This document shows positions 7,980 through 16,002 of a DNA stretch of 64,000 nucleotides, piece after piece. Position 1 is the stretch's first letter. Every line of letters begins with the position of its first letter. The translations under genes and the position numbers were made by a program. Origin of the DNA: RHKX01 sp041393495 (GTDB lineage Bacteria > Actinomycetota > Thermoleophilia > Solirubrobacterales > 70-9); assembly GCA_041393495.1 (NCBI GenBank), contig JAWKKA010000008.1, positions 62,001 to 126,000 on the forward strand, read 5' to 3'. The notes under the pieces were generated by a model. That model ran no database searches, was not told the DNA's origin, and saw only the letters and a program-made list of their open reading frames with translations.

Positions 7980-8327
7980 TCAGGCCGCCGCCGGCTCGCG
8001 ATCGGCGCCCTCGCCGACCCCGAGCCAGCGCGAGCCGTACTCGCGCATGTCATCGATCAGCGGCGAGAGGGCCCGCCCCTTCTCGGTCAGCGCGTACTCG
8101 ACGCGCGGCGGCACCTCGGGATAGGTGTGGCGCTCGACGACGCCGCAGTCCTCGAGCGCTCGCAGCCGCAGCGACAGGGTCCGCGGGCTGATCCCGTCGA
8201 GGGATCGCTCGAGCTCGCAGAAGCGGCGGCTGCCGTCGGCGAGGTCGCGGATGACGAGCAACGTCCACTTGCCCGAGATGATCTCGGCACAAGCGCAGAC
8301 CGGGCAGTCTTTGTCGGTGCTCGCCAT
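7980..8327 (-). CDS. HxlR-family winged-helix transcriptional regulator
   Basis: HxlR proteins are small MarR-like dimeric DNA-binding regulators, and several sense oxidants or electrophiles through an N-terminal cysteine. This 115-residue protein has the typical HxlR layout: a cysteine close to the N terminus (CPVCAC, Cys8, 11 and 13, where most relatives have only one), then EIISGKWTLLVIRDLADGSRRFCELERSLDGISPRTLSLRLRALEDCGVVER, the wing, and a C-terminal helix. The three closely spaced cysteines suggest redox or metal sensing, which is inference. Its start lies about 60 bases from a 17-nt palindrome, and a near-identical palindrome sits in the sigma factor promoter 3.4 kb away. The gene follows pilT on the same strand. 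Confidence 0.93.
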   Translation of the reverse strand: MASTDKDCPVCACAEIISGKWTLLVIRDLADGSRRFCELERSLDGISPRTLSLRLRALEDCGVVERHTYPEVPPRVEYALTEKGRALSPLIDDMREYGSRWLGVGEGADREPAAA

Positions 8328-8387
8328 GATCCTGGGAGGGCGCGCGCGGCTTCCTCACCGCCACGCCTCCGTCCAGAGAATAGCAAT

Positions 8388-8404
8388 ACTTCAGGAAGTG
8401 AAGT
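8388..8404. promoter_or_regulatory. putative HxlR operator, copy 1
   Basis: ACTTCAGGAAGTGAAGT is an inverted repeat of ACTTC arms separated by seven bases. It overlaps the last codons of pilT and lies 61-77 bases before the HxlR start, where an autoregulatory operator is expected; a possible -10 (TATTCT on the minus strand) follows it. It matches the site at 11839-11855 at 16 of 17 positions when that site is read on the opposite strand. Confidence 0.6.
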
Positions 8405-9611
8405 GCTGATTCGGGGGCAGCGGCGCGCCCGGCGTCCCGACCGGCGGACCGGACTCACGGGCGTTGGCCGGAGCGGTCCCGGCGCCGTTCCCGCCATCGG
8501 CGATGCCATCGAGCTGGGAGAGGTCGCTGGCCCGCTTGCCCGCGGAGGCGAGCATCAGCTTGAAGTCGTGCGGGCTCGACGCGTACTCCATCGCGACCGG
8601 CTCGGCGACGCGCCCCGCCTGGACGTGGTCGAGCAGCGACTGGTCGAAGGTCTGCATCCCGTAGTAGTCGCCCTCGGCGATCACCTGGCTGATCTTCCCC
8701 GTCTCCTCCGGGTTGAGGATCAGGTCCTCGACCCGTCCGGTGACGACCATCACCTCGCTGGCGGCGATGCGGCCGTCACCGCTGACGTTCGGCAGGAGCC
8801 GCTGGGAGACGGCCCCGCGCAGGGTCGAGGCGAGCATCACCCGCGCCTGCTGCTGGAGGTGCGGCGGGAAGAAGTCGATGATCCGGTTGATCGTCTCGGT
8901 GGCGTCGAGCGTGTGCAGCGTCGAGAGGACCAGGTGGCCGGTCTCGGCGGCGCTCAGCGCCGTCCTGACGGTCTCCTCGTCGCGCATCTCCCCGATCAGG
9001 ATCACGTCCGGGTCCTGGCGCAGCACCCGTCGCATCGCCCGCGCGAAGCTGCGCGTGTCGGATCCGACCTCGCGCTGGTTGATGATCGACCGCTTGTCCG
9101 AGTGCAGGTACTCGATCGGGTCCTCGAGCGTGATGATGTGCTCGGCGCGGGTCTCGTTGATGTGGTCGATCATCGCCGCCAGCGTCGTCGACTTGCCCGA
9201 CCCGGTCGTCCCCGTCAGCAGGATGATCCCGCGCCGCTCCTCGGCGAGGTCGCGGATCGCGCGCGGCAGGCCAAGCTCCTCGATCGTCCGCACCTGGAAG
9301 GGGATCGCCCGGCAGGCGATCGAGATCGAACCGCGCTGGCGGAACGCGTTGACGCGGAACCGCGACAGCCGCGGGATCGAGTAGGAGAAGTCGGCCTCGC
9401 CCTCCTCATCGAACTCGGCGCCGGCCGGCAGCGTCCCGACGAGGATCCGCAGCGATTCCTCGGTGTCGGCGGGCGAGAGGGGCTCCAACCCGGGAATCGG
9501 CTGCAGCGACCCGTGGATCCGGGTGATCGGCGGCGCGCCCACCTTCAGGTGCAGGTCGGAGCCCTCGTTCTCGACCACGTAGCGCAGCGCCTCATCGACC
9601 TGGAATGGCAT
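8391..9611 (-). CDS. pilT: PilT-like retraction/secretion ATPase
   Basis: PilT is the hexameric ATPase that retracts type IV pili. The 406-residue protein begins MPFQVDEALRYVVENEGSDLHLKVGAPP, the usual PilT N-terminal domain, has Walker A GTTGSGKST, an Asp box with EDPIEYLH, the AIRAG-like segment SAAETGHLVLSTLHTLDATETINRIIDFFP, and then a PilT C-terminal domain followed by about 50 disordered residues. ATG 9611 was chosen because GGGAGG lies just upstream (in ATAGGGAGGGCG) and this matches the family's N terminus; an in-frame start 13 codons earlier has no ribosome site. No other pilus genes are in this window, so the partner genes must lie elsewhere or it serves another secretion-type machine. 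Confidence 0.93.
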   Translation of the reverse strand: MPFQVDEALRYVVENEGSDLHLKVGAPPITRIHGSLQPIPGLEPLSPADTEESLRILVGTLPAGAEFDEEGEADFSYSIPRLSRFRVNAFRQRGSISIACRAIPFQVRTIEELGLPRAIRDLAEERRGIILLTGTTGSGKSTTLAAMIDHINETRAEHIITLEDPIEYLHSDKRSIINQREVGSDTRSFARAMRRVLRQDPDVILIGEMRDEETVRTALSAAETGHLVLSTLHTLDATETINRIIDFFPPHLQQQARVMLASTLRGAVSQRLLPNVSGDGRIAASEVMVVTGRVEDLILNPEETGKISQVIAEGDYYGMQTFDQSLLDHVQAGRVAEPVAMEYASSPHDFKLMLASAGKRASDLSQLDGIADGGNGAGTAPANARESGPPVGTPGAPLPPNQHFTS

Positions 9612-9684
9612 CGCCCTCCCTATCGGCGTCAGCGGGGATGTCTTGAGCATTGGTGCGGCTTGCGACTCGGCGGCGCTCAGGGGG

Positions 9685-9930
9685 CGGCGCTGGGGCGTTC
9701 TCTGCCGACATGCCGGCGGGTCACACCCGGCGGGCCGGGCAGGCGCCGCGGCCGGGTCCGGACGGCCGGCGCTGGGCGTTCTCGGCCGATATGCCGGCGG
9801 GCCACACCCCGGCGGGCCAGGCGAGCGCCGCGGCCGGGTCCGGACGGCCGGCGCTGGGGCGTTCTCGGCCGATATGCCGGCGGGTCACACCCCGGCGACC
9901 GGGCGGGAGCCGCGGCCGGGTCGGCGGCGT
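9685..9930. repeat. tandem array of three ~82-bp units, each with a 46-nt-type palindrome
   Basis: Units start at about 9685, 9767 and 9849 (period 82). Each carries a CGCTGGG(G)...CCC(C)GGCG palindrome: the third (9852-9897) is exactly 46 nt, while the first two are one base short, each within a run of G or C. The array fills the centre of the 448-base gap (9612-10059) between pilT and the zinc-ribbon gene. Outside the array I see no gene, only GC-rich sequence without a supported ORF. The elements belong to the dispersed family also found at 41551, 51719, 51796 and 55562. Confidence 0.85.
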
Positions 9931-10059
9931 GACGCGGCCGTGGCCGCCTGCGAAACCTGGCCGGCACTGCCGCGCCGGCGCTCTGACCGGTGTGGCTGGC
10001 GCCGGCCGGCCCAGTGCGGAGACGGCCCACGAAGCAGGCCGTCGGACCTCCGCTCGCGC

Positions 10060-10413
10060 CTACTGCGGCCGGCGCCGACGGGCCTTGCGTACCGCGCCGA
10101 TCGAGGCGCGGGCGGCCTGGCGATCTCGCCCTCGGTCCGATCGGGATCGCGGGCGATCTCGAAATCGACGACGGCGGCCGAGCGCAGCTTCGCGCGCTCG
10201 GCGGTGCTGTTGTCGCCACCGGCCATCTCGACCGCCTTCTCCATCGCGCGCTCGCGCCTGCAGACGAGGCAGTAGTAGAGCCCTTCTCCTTCGTCCAGCT
10301 CGGTGGCGTGGCGGCCCGAGGCCCTCCGTCCAGCGGCTCGTCACCTCGCAGCGCGCGCAGGTGAACTCCTTGATTTCGCCCTTGACGGGCCTTGACTTGG
10401 TGGCGGTACTCAT
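10060..10413 (-). pseudogene. zinc-ribbon protein with C-terminal HTH-like segment, two frameshifts
   Basis: Read with two corrections, this is a 117-residue protein. It begins MSTATKSRPVKGEIKEFTC, has a CARC / CLVC zinc-ribbon pair about 30 residues apart (GLYYCLVCRRERAMEKAVEM), and ends with EIARAARASIGAVRKARRR, which looks like a small DNA- or RNA-binding helix pair. As given, the frame is shifted by an extra base in a C run at 10315-10317 and by a missing base near 10116; both lie in homopolymers and cancel, so the stop at 10060 is the expected one. Function is unknown. It lies downstream of the sigma factor on the same strand. The breaks are more likely sequencing errors than decay, because the sigma gene beside it shows the same pattern. 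Confidence 0.7.
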
Positions 10414-10552
10414 CTCTGGTTCGTGCTCCGTTCGTCGGGTGGACGTGGCATGTCGTGCCGCGTCCGGAATCCGGGTTCTGAGGTCTTCTTTTCGGGCGGC
10501 CCCTCTGCCCGGGGCCGCGCGCCCGCCCAGCGAGGGCGGACGACTTGGGGCG

Positions 10553-11645
10553 CTACGCGACCTCGCGCAGCTTCTGCGCCTCGGCCAGCGTCTGCAGCTT
10601 CTTCAGCGACTGGTTCTCGATCTGCCGGATGCGCTCGCGGGTCACGTTGAACGTGCGCCCGACCTCGTCGAGGGTGCGGGGATGCTCCCCGCCGAGGCCC
10701 TAGCGGAGCTCGAGCACGCGGCGCTCGCGGTAGGAGAGGTTCTCCAGCGCCTCACGCAGGGCTTCCTTGGTCAGCAGATCGGCGGCGCGGTCGAAGGGCG
10801 ATTCGGCCTTCTCGTCGGCGATAACTGGCCGAACTCCGATTCCTCCTCGTCGCCGACCGGCTTCTCGAGCGAGACCGGCGCCTGGGCGGACCGCTTGATC
10901 GAATCGACCTCGTCGGGCTCGATGCCGGTGACGTCGGCGATCTCCTCCGGGGTCGGCTCGCGGCCGAGCTCGGTGACGAGCTGCGCTCAGCGCGCCCGAT
11001 CTTGTTCAGCTTCTCGACCACGTGGACCGGGATCCGGATCGTTCGGGCCTTGTCGGCAAGCGCACGGGCGATCGCCTGGCGGATCCACCAGGTCGCATAC
11101 GTCGAGAACTTGAAGCCCTTGCGGTAGTCGAACTTCTCCGCGGCGCGGACGAGGCCAAGGGTGCCCTCCTGGATCAGGTCGAGGAAGGGAGGCCCTGGTT
11201 GCGGTAGTTCTTCGCGATCGAAACGACGAGCCGGAGGTTCGACTCGACCATCTTCTCCTTCGCGGCGAGGTCGCCGCGCTCGATCCCCTTCGCGAGGCTC
11301 GACCTCCTCGGCGGCGGTCAGCAGGCGGACCTTGCCGATGTCCTTGAGGAACAGCTGCAGCGAGTCGGTCGTCATGTCCGGCTTCAGGTCGATCGTCGTC
11401 TTCGACCGCCGCTTGCCGCGCTTGCCGTCGTCGCGCTCGGGCGTCGCGGCCTGCGCCAGGTCGACGTCTTCGACCAGCTCGATGCCGGATCGCCGGTGGC
11501 CGTAGAGCTCCTCGATGTCGCCTTCGTCGACGTCGACCTCGGAGACCGCCGAAGCGATCTCGCCGAAGGTCAGCACTCCGACCTGCTGGCCCTTGCTCAG
11601 CAGGTTCTTCACCTCTTCGAGTTCCTGAAGCTCAGCTACAAGCAT
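10553..11645 (-). pseudogene. rpoD: primary RNA polymerase sigma factor (RpoD/SigA) with multiple frameshifts and one stop
   Basis: All regions of a group 1 sigma-70 factor can be read if small errors are corrected: N-terminal EVKNLLSKGQQVGVLTFGEI, LKDIGKVRLLTAAEEVE, region 2 (PFLDLIQEGTLGLVRAAEKFDYRKGFKFSTYATWWIRQAIARALADKARTIRIPVHVVEKLNKIGRAER), region 3, and region 4.2 (TLDEVGRTFNVTRERIRQIENQSLKKLQ). The given sequence has an extra base near 11296, missing bases near 11188, 10982 and 10828, and a TAC-to-TAG change at 10699-10701. The net indel sum restores an intact 365-codon gene. Because this gene is normally essential, local sequence error is the simplest explanation. The ATG at 11645 is preceded by AAGAAGAACACGA; transcription likely starts near 11822. 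Confidence 0.9.
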
Positions 11646-11829
11646 TCGTGTTCTTCTTGCTCCGTTCCTTGTCTCACTCAGGGGCCCATGGAACGCATGG
11701 GCCCGCATGCGGTTCATCGGGCGCCGATGCTCTCGGCATGAGTCGTGGCTGCAAGCCCCGGACCCGCCGTCCGATGACCTGTCGCGTTCGTATGTTGCGC
11801 CGACGTCAGGCGTAACCCCGCGAGATCGC

Positions 11830-11858
11830 ATTTTACGTACTTCACTTTCTGAAGTCAA
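11830..11858 (-). promoter_or_regulatory. sigma-70-type promoter with embedded operator (copy 2) upstream of the sigma factor
   Basis: On the minus strand TTGACT (11858-11853), a 17-base spacer and TAAAAT (11835-11830) form a near-consensus promoter. The palindrome ACTTC-N7-GAAGT (11839-11855) lies in the spacer and reaches the -35 box, so a bound repressor would block polymerase. The leader from the predicted start to the ATG at 11645 is about 175 bases. The rest of the 427-base gap 11646-12072 holds no supported gene; CCCATGGAACGCATGGG near 11685 is a small inverted repeat within the leader. Confidence 0.7.
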
Positions 11859-12072
11859 GCCGATTTCGCCCGTTCCGACCACCGATCCGAGGTTCGCCTA
11901 CACCGCAGGGCATACCCGGTTACCTCCCGAACAACGCGCCCGACCAACCCAAGTTGCGGCGCGGCGGCGCGTTCGTCCTCGAAACGCGCTGAAATAGCGC
12001 CATGGACGGCTCCGGGCGAGACCCCGACGATCGCGGCGACCGCGGTGCCGCCGAGCCGGCGCCGCAGGCGGC

Positions 12073-12378
12073 GTGCTCGGCAACCTGCCGAAGAAGCGCC
12101 CGGCCGTGCGCAGTCCCCGCCGGTCCGGGGCGCAGGCGAAGGTCGAGGCGCAGGCGGGCGCTGAGCGGCCGCGGCGGAGCGCATCGAAGCCGCAGGCGCC
12201 CCCGCCCCCCCCACGGGCGCCCGAGCGGGATGCCGGGGAGCCCGAGCGCTCGCACGGGGTCGATCTCGAGGAGGTCGCACGGAGCGGGATCGCGATCGCC
12301 GGCGGCGCAGCCTCGCTCGGCCTGCGGATCGCCGGGCGGGCGGCGGCCGCGCTACGGGACGCCGTCGAACGTCGTTGA
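12073..12378 (+). CDS. small basic/proline-rich protein with C-terminal amphipathic helix
   Basis: A 101-residue protein begins at GTG 12073 (MLGNLPKKRPAVRSPRRSG), followed by an Ala/Pro/Arg-rich linker and a C-terminal helix, VDLEEVARSGIAIAGGAASLGLRIAGRAAAALRDAVERR, which could lie on or insert into the membrane. Its stop overlaps the TTG start of the next gene (TTGA), suggesting coupling to the YihY/BrkB membrane protein. I do not recognise a family; the overlap and composition make it plausible rather than certain. Confidence 0.6.
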   Translation: MLGNLPKKRPAVRSPRRSGAQAKVEAQAGAERPRRSASKPQAPPPPPRAPERDAGEPERSHGVDLEEVARSGIAIAGGAASLGLRIAGRAAAALRDAVERR

Positions 12379-13274
12379 GGCAGCGAACCAACCGCTCGCT
12401 CTCCGCCTTCTGGCGGCGCGCCTACAGCGAGAACATCACCGGGATGGCGGCGATGGTCGCCTACAACCTGATGCTGTCGGTGTTCCCGTTCGCGCTGCTG
12501 CTGCTGTTCATCACCGGCAAGCTGCTGCAGAGCCCCGACGTCCAGGCAACGATCCTCCGCGACCTCGGCGAGCTGTTCCCCTCGACCGAGCAGGAGACCC
12601 TGCGCTCGACGCTCGAGCAGCTGCGCTCGAACTCGACCGAGATCGGGATCGTCGCGATCGTCGCCGGGCTCTGGATCGGCGCCTCCTTCTGGGGCGCGAT
12701 GGACACCGCGTTCTGCCGCATCTACCACGTCGAGTGCCGCGGCTGGATCGAGCAGAAGCGCTTCTCGCTGATCATGCTCGCCGTCGTCGCCTTCTTCCTC
12801 GCCGCGAGCGTCGCCGTTCCGGCCCTCGAGAGCCTCCTCGTCTCCGGGATCGAGGATCTGCCGTTCGGCCTGTCGCGGGTCGATTGGCTGCTCAACCTGC
12901 TCGTCATCGCCGGCGGCCTGCTGATCAGCTTCCTGATCCTCTGCCTGATCTACTGGGCGGTGCCGAAGGGCCACCTGCCCTGGCGCGCGGTCTGGCCCGG
13001 GGCGCTGTTCATGGCGATCGCAGGCGGGATCGCGAACGTGATCTTCCCGCTCTACCTCGTCAACGTCTCGACGGTCGGCGAGTTCGGCCGGATCGTCAGC
13101 TTCGTCCTCGTCGCGCTGATCTGGTTCTACGCGCTCGCGCTCGGCCTGCTTGCCGGCGCCGTGATCAACGCCCTCCGCTACGAGCTGCACGACACCGGGA
13201 CGCTGCGCGGCATGACCAAGGACTTCCCGGTCCAGCGCCCGCGCGGGGACCGCGAGCACGACCGGCTTCCCTGA
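12375..13274 (+). CDS. YihY/BrkB-family membrane protein
   Basis: This is a 299-residue integral membrane protein of the YihY/virulence-factor BrkB family (often mislabelled ribonuclease BN). About six membrane segments are visible: MAAMVAYNLMLSVFPFALLLLFITG, GIVAIVAGLWIGASFWGAMD, LIMLAVVAFFLAASVAVPAL, WLLNLLVIAGGLLISFLILCLIYWAVP, AVWPGALFMAIAGGIANVIFPLYL, and FGRIVSFVLVALIWFYALALGLLAGAVINAL. The conserved AYxxMLSVFPFALLL segment and the C-terminal WFYALALGLLAGAVINALR are family marks. Transport function is unproven for the family. The start is TTG at 12375, overlapping the previous stop; the next in-frame ATG would remove part of the first membrane segment. Confidence 0.9.
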   Translation: MRQRTNRSLSAFWRRAYSENITGMAAMVAYNLMLSVFPFALLLLFITGKLLQSPDVQATILRDLGELFPSTEQETLRSTLEQLRSNSTEIGIVAIVAGLWIGASFWGAMDTAFCRIYHVECRGWIEQKRFSLIMLAVVAFFLAASVAVPALESLLVSGIEDLPFGLSRVDWLLNLLVIAGGLLISFLILCLIYWAVPKGHLPWRAVWPGALFMAIAGGIANVIFPLYLVNVSTVGEFGRIVSFVLVALIWFYALALGLLAGAVINALRYELHDTGTLRGMTKDFPVQRPRGDREHDRLP

Positions 13275-13359
13275 GCGGCCCCGGCGGCCGCAGCGACCCG
13301 GCGGCGGCGCGCGGTCGCGCCCCGCTGATGGCACGCCGCGCCGGCGACCGCGCGTGCGC

Positions 13360-14382
13360 CTATCCGTAGCGGTCGCCCGTCAGCTCGCGCAGCTTCGCGC
13401 TGTCGTGACGGCCGCTGATCCTGCGGACTGTCCCGGAGCGGGAGCGCATCACCAGCGACTCGGTCGTCGCGTAGCCGGCCCCGTGGTAGCGGACCCCCTG
13501 GAGGAGGTCGCCGTCGGTGACCCCGCTGGCCGCGAAGAAGGCGTCGTTGCCGCCGACGAGGTCATCGACCTCGAGGACGCGATCGAGGTCGTAGCCGCCG
13601 TCGACGGCCGCCCTGCGCTCGTCGTCGTCACGCGGCCACAGCCGGCCCAGCATCTGGCCGCCGATGCACTTGATCGCCGCGGCCGAGATCACGCCCTCGG
13701 GGGTGCCGCCGATCCCCCAGAGCAGATCGACGCCGGTGCCCTCCATCACGGCGAGCAGCGCCGCGGAGACGTCGCCGTCGGTGATGAAGCGGATCCGACC
13801 GCCCGCCTGGCGGATCTGGTGGACCCCGTCGGCGTGGCGCTCGCGGTCGAGGATCACGGTGGTGATCTCGCTCGGGCTGACGCCGCGCTCGGCGGCGACG
13901 CGCTTGACGACGTCTCCGATCGGGGCCTCGAGGCTGAGGCAGTCGGCGACCGCCGGCCCGCCGGCGAGCTTCTCCATGTACACGCACGGGCCCGGGTCGA
14001 ACATCGCGCCGCGCTCGGAGAGGGCGATCACCGCAAGCGAGCCGGGCCGGCCCTGGGCGCAGAGGCGGGTTCCCTCGAGCGGATCAACGGCGATGTCGAC
14101 CCGCGGCGGGCTGCCGTCGCCGATCTCTTCCCCGTTGAAGAGCATCGGCGCCTCGTCCTTCTCACCCTCGCCGATGACGACGATGCCGTCCATCGGCACG
14201 GTGTTGATCAACAGCCGCATCGCGTCGACGGCGGCGCCGTCGGCTGCCTCCTTGTCGCCGCGGCCGACCCAACGGGCTGCCGCCAGCGCCGCCGCCTCGG
14301 TGACGCGGACGAGCTCCAGCGCGAGGTTGCGGTCGGGCTTGCCGCCCGGCCGGTTGTCCTTGGAGATCACACTCACGCCCAC
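13360..14382 (-). CDS. glpX: class II fructose-1,6-bisphosphatase GlpX
   Basis: GlpX dephosphorylates fructose 1,6-bisphosphate in gluconeogenesis and is the usual FBPase of actinobacteria. The 340-residue protein has RNLALELVRVTEAAALAAARWVGRGDK, the metal-binding GEGEKDEAPML, the active-site segment VDPLEGTRLCAQGRPGSLAVIA, and WGIGGTPEGVISAAAIKCIGGQM, all family hallmarks. GTG 14382 is the most upstream start; GTG codons at 14376 and 14370 are alternatives that change the protein by only a few residues. A membrane-protein gene ends 4 bases upstream, so the two may be co-transcribed. Confidence 0.96.
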   Translation of the reverse strand: MGVSVISKDNRPGGKPDRNLALELVRVTEAAALAAARWVGRGDKEAADGAAVDAMRLLINTVPMDGIVVIGEGEKDEAPMLFNGEEIGDGSPPRVDIAVDPLEGTRLCAQGRPGSLAVIALSERGAMFDPGPCVYMEKLAGGPAVADCLSLEAPIGDVVKRVAAERGVSPSEITTVILDRERHADGVHQIRQAGGRIRFITDGDVSAALLAVMEGTGVDLLWGIGGTPEGVISAAAIKCIGGQMLGRLWPRDDDERRAAVDGGYDLDRVLEVDDLVGGNDAFFAASGVTDGDLLQGVRYHGAGYATTESLVMRSRSGTVRRISGRHDSAKLRELTGDRYG

Positions 14383-14386
14383 AGCA

Positions 14387-14884
14387 TCACACGGTTCCCG
14401 GGGCCTTGCGTACCTGACCCCGCGAGGCCTCCATCGCCCGGCCGATCCCCGCGGCCGCGATCCCGAGCGCGGCGAGCAGCGCCACGTAGTAGCCGATCTC
14501 CTTGCTGATCCCGATCTCCTGGTTGCCGGAGCCGGGTGGGTCGATGATCCCGTTGTAGGCGATCAGCAGGAACGCGGTGAAGCCGACCGTCATCGTCAGC
14601 TCGCCGGGTGGCCACGAGAGCTTGTGGCCGCGGGCGACGATCCAGGCGAGGATCCAGGGAGCGGCAGCGGCCGCGAGGAGCAGCCAGCGCAGGATCGGAA
14701 ACGTCTCGAACCCGGTGCAGGTGAACTCGCCGGGGCCGCAGAGGAAGCCGTCGCCGTCCGGGGTCGCCCGGGCCGGCGTGTCGTGCGAGAGGCCGAACCA
14801 GGGCAGAAACAGGACCGCGACCACGAGCAGCGCCGAGGCCGCCAGCCCCAGCCACTCAGAGCGCGACAGCTTCGACAGGTCCAT
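14387..14884 (-). CDS. predicted four-helix membrane protein
   Basis: A 165-residue protein with four hydrophobic segments (LGLAASALLVVAVLFLPWFGL, ILRWLLLAAAAAPWILAWIVA, LTMTVGFTAFLLIAYNGII, YYVALLAALGIAAAGIGRAM) and a short outer loop carrying two cysteines (CGPGEFTC). The order SEWLGLAASALLVVAVLFLPWF followed by a loop is common in uncharacterised actinobacterial membrane proteins; no function can be assigned. It sits immediately upstream of glpX on the same strand. Confidence 0.8.
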   Translation of the reverse strand: MDLSKLSRSEWLGLAASALLVVAVLFLPWFGLSHDTPARATPDGDGFLCGPGEFTCTGFETFPILRWLLLAAAAAPWILAWIVARGHKLSWPPGELTMTVGFTAFLLIAYNGIIDPPGSGNQEIGISKEIGYYVALLAALGIAAAGIGRAMEASRGQVRKAPGTV

Positions 14885-14960
14885 CTGCCGGCGAGCCTAC
14901 CCGAACGCCCGATCGACGGCGACGGGATCGGCGACCGCCCGGCGCCCTGCCTCGCGGCCG

Positions 14961-15944
14961 CTACTCGATGTAGCCCGCCTCCTGCAGGTACTGGGTGGCG
15001 ACGTCCTCGGGCTTCTCCTTGTCGATGTCGACACGGGCGTTGAGCTCCTGCATCACCTCCAGCGTCAGGCCCTGCTGGACCTCCTCGATCGTCGCCTGGT
15101 AGTCGGGCCCGGCCTCGTCGGCGACCTTCGCGTCGGAGATGAAGATCACGTTGCCGGCCGGCAACACGCCCTTGTCGTCTTCGAGCAGCGTGTACTTGTC
15201 GCTGTCGACGAAGAGCTGGGCATCGCTGGTGAACAGGATCGAGAGGTCGGCGTCGCCCTTGTCGAGGACCTCGTAGCGAAGCCCGATGTCGATCGGGATG
15301 AACTTCGCGAACTGCAGGTCGTAGTACTTCTCGAGGCCGGCCAGGCAGTCGATCCGCTGACGGCACTCGGGGGAGCCGGCGAGGGTCAGGTCCTGCGACT
15401 TGCCCTGCAGGTCGGAGATCGTCGAGACGCCGAGATCGTCGGCCGTCGATTGCAGCAAGCCGACCGCGTTCGCGTCGGCGAAGGGCGTCGGCTGGAACGC
15501 TACGAGGCCGAGCTTCTCGAAGTCCGGCTGGACCTGCTCGACCGCCTCCTGAGCGTTCGCGGGCACGTCCTCGGGGGCGACATCGAAGAAGGAGGTCAGC
15601 GCCGTCGAGGTGTACTCCGGATAGCCGCTGATGTCGCCGTTCTCGAGCGCCTTCAGGGCGACCTGCTCGGAGCCGAGGTTGAGGTCGGTGGAGACGTCGT
15701 AGCCCGCCGCCGTGAGCGCCTGCGCGTAGATCTCGCCGAGGATGAACTGCTCGGTGAAGTTCTTCGAGCCGATCGTCAGCTTGACGCCGTTGTTGTCCGG
15801 GTTCTCCTCGATCAGGTTGCCCCCGGAGGCGCCCGTGTCGGCCTCGGTCGCGGTGCCGTCACCGCCGCCGCAGGCGGCGATCGCGACCACGGCGAGCAGC
15901 GCGCCCAGCATGGCGAGAAGCCCAAGCAGTCGGGTCTGACGCAT
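14961..15944 (-). CDS. OpuBC/YehZ-type substrate-binding lipoprotein of ABC importer
   Basis: A 327-residue extracytoplasmic binding protein. The N terminus is a lipoprotein signal (MRQTRLLGLLAMLGALLAVVAIAAC, lipobox Cys at residue 25), then a Thr/Gly linker and the family start VKLTIGSKNFTEQFILGEIYAQAL, with the GYPEYTSTALTSFF segment that replaces the usual YPEYTGTAL. Relatives bind glycine betaine, choline, carnitine and, in the EgtU subfamily, ergothioneine. It closes a run with two permeases, a CBS-containing ATPase, egtD and egtB; that context points to a betaine-like substrate such as hercynine or ergothioneine. It starts 58 bases after the upstream permease stop. Confidence 0.92.
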   Translation of the reverse strand: MRQTRLLGLLAMLGALLAVVAIAACGGGDGTATEADTGASGGNLIEENPDNNGVKLTIGSKNFTEQFILGEIYAQALTAAGYDVSTDLNLGSEQVALKALENGDISGYPEYTSTALTSFFDVAPEDVPANAQEAVEQVQPDFEKLGLVAFQPTPFADANAVGLLQSTADDLGVSTISDLQGKSQDLTLAGSPECRQRIDCLAGLEKYYDLQFAKFIPIDIGLRYEVLDKGDADLSILFTSDAQLFVDSDKYTLLEDDKGVLPAGNVIFISDAKVADEAGPDYQATIEEVQQGLTLEVMQELNARVDIDKEKPEDVATQYLQEAGYIE

Positions 15945-16002
15945 CTCTGTGTCCCCTCCTCCCGTTCGCGCCCGCGGCCGATCCGCGGGCTCGGCGTCGA
16001 TC

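Noticed and set aside
5825..8191. 788-codon plus-strand open frame
   Set aside because: It is antisense to the HEPN-like gene; composition is Asp/Arg/Gly repetitive, as expected for a shadow frame in GC-rich DNA.
10423..10552. Small gene between the sigma factor and the zinc-ribbon gene
   Set aside because: The plus-strand frame there is short, Arg/Ser-rich, and has no ribosome site.
9650..11113. Plus-strand open frame over the repeat array and the sigma gene
   Set aside because: It is Arg/Pro/Gly-rich and arises from tandem repeats and the complement of the broken rpoD.
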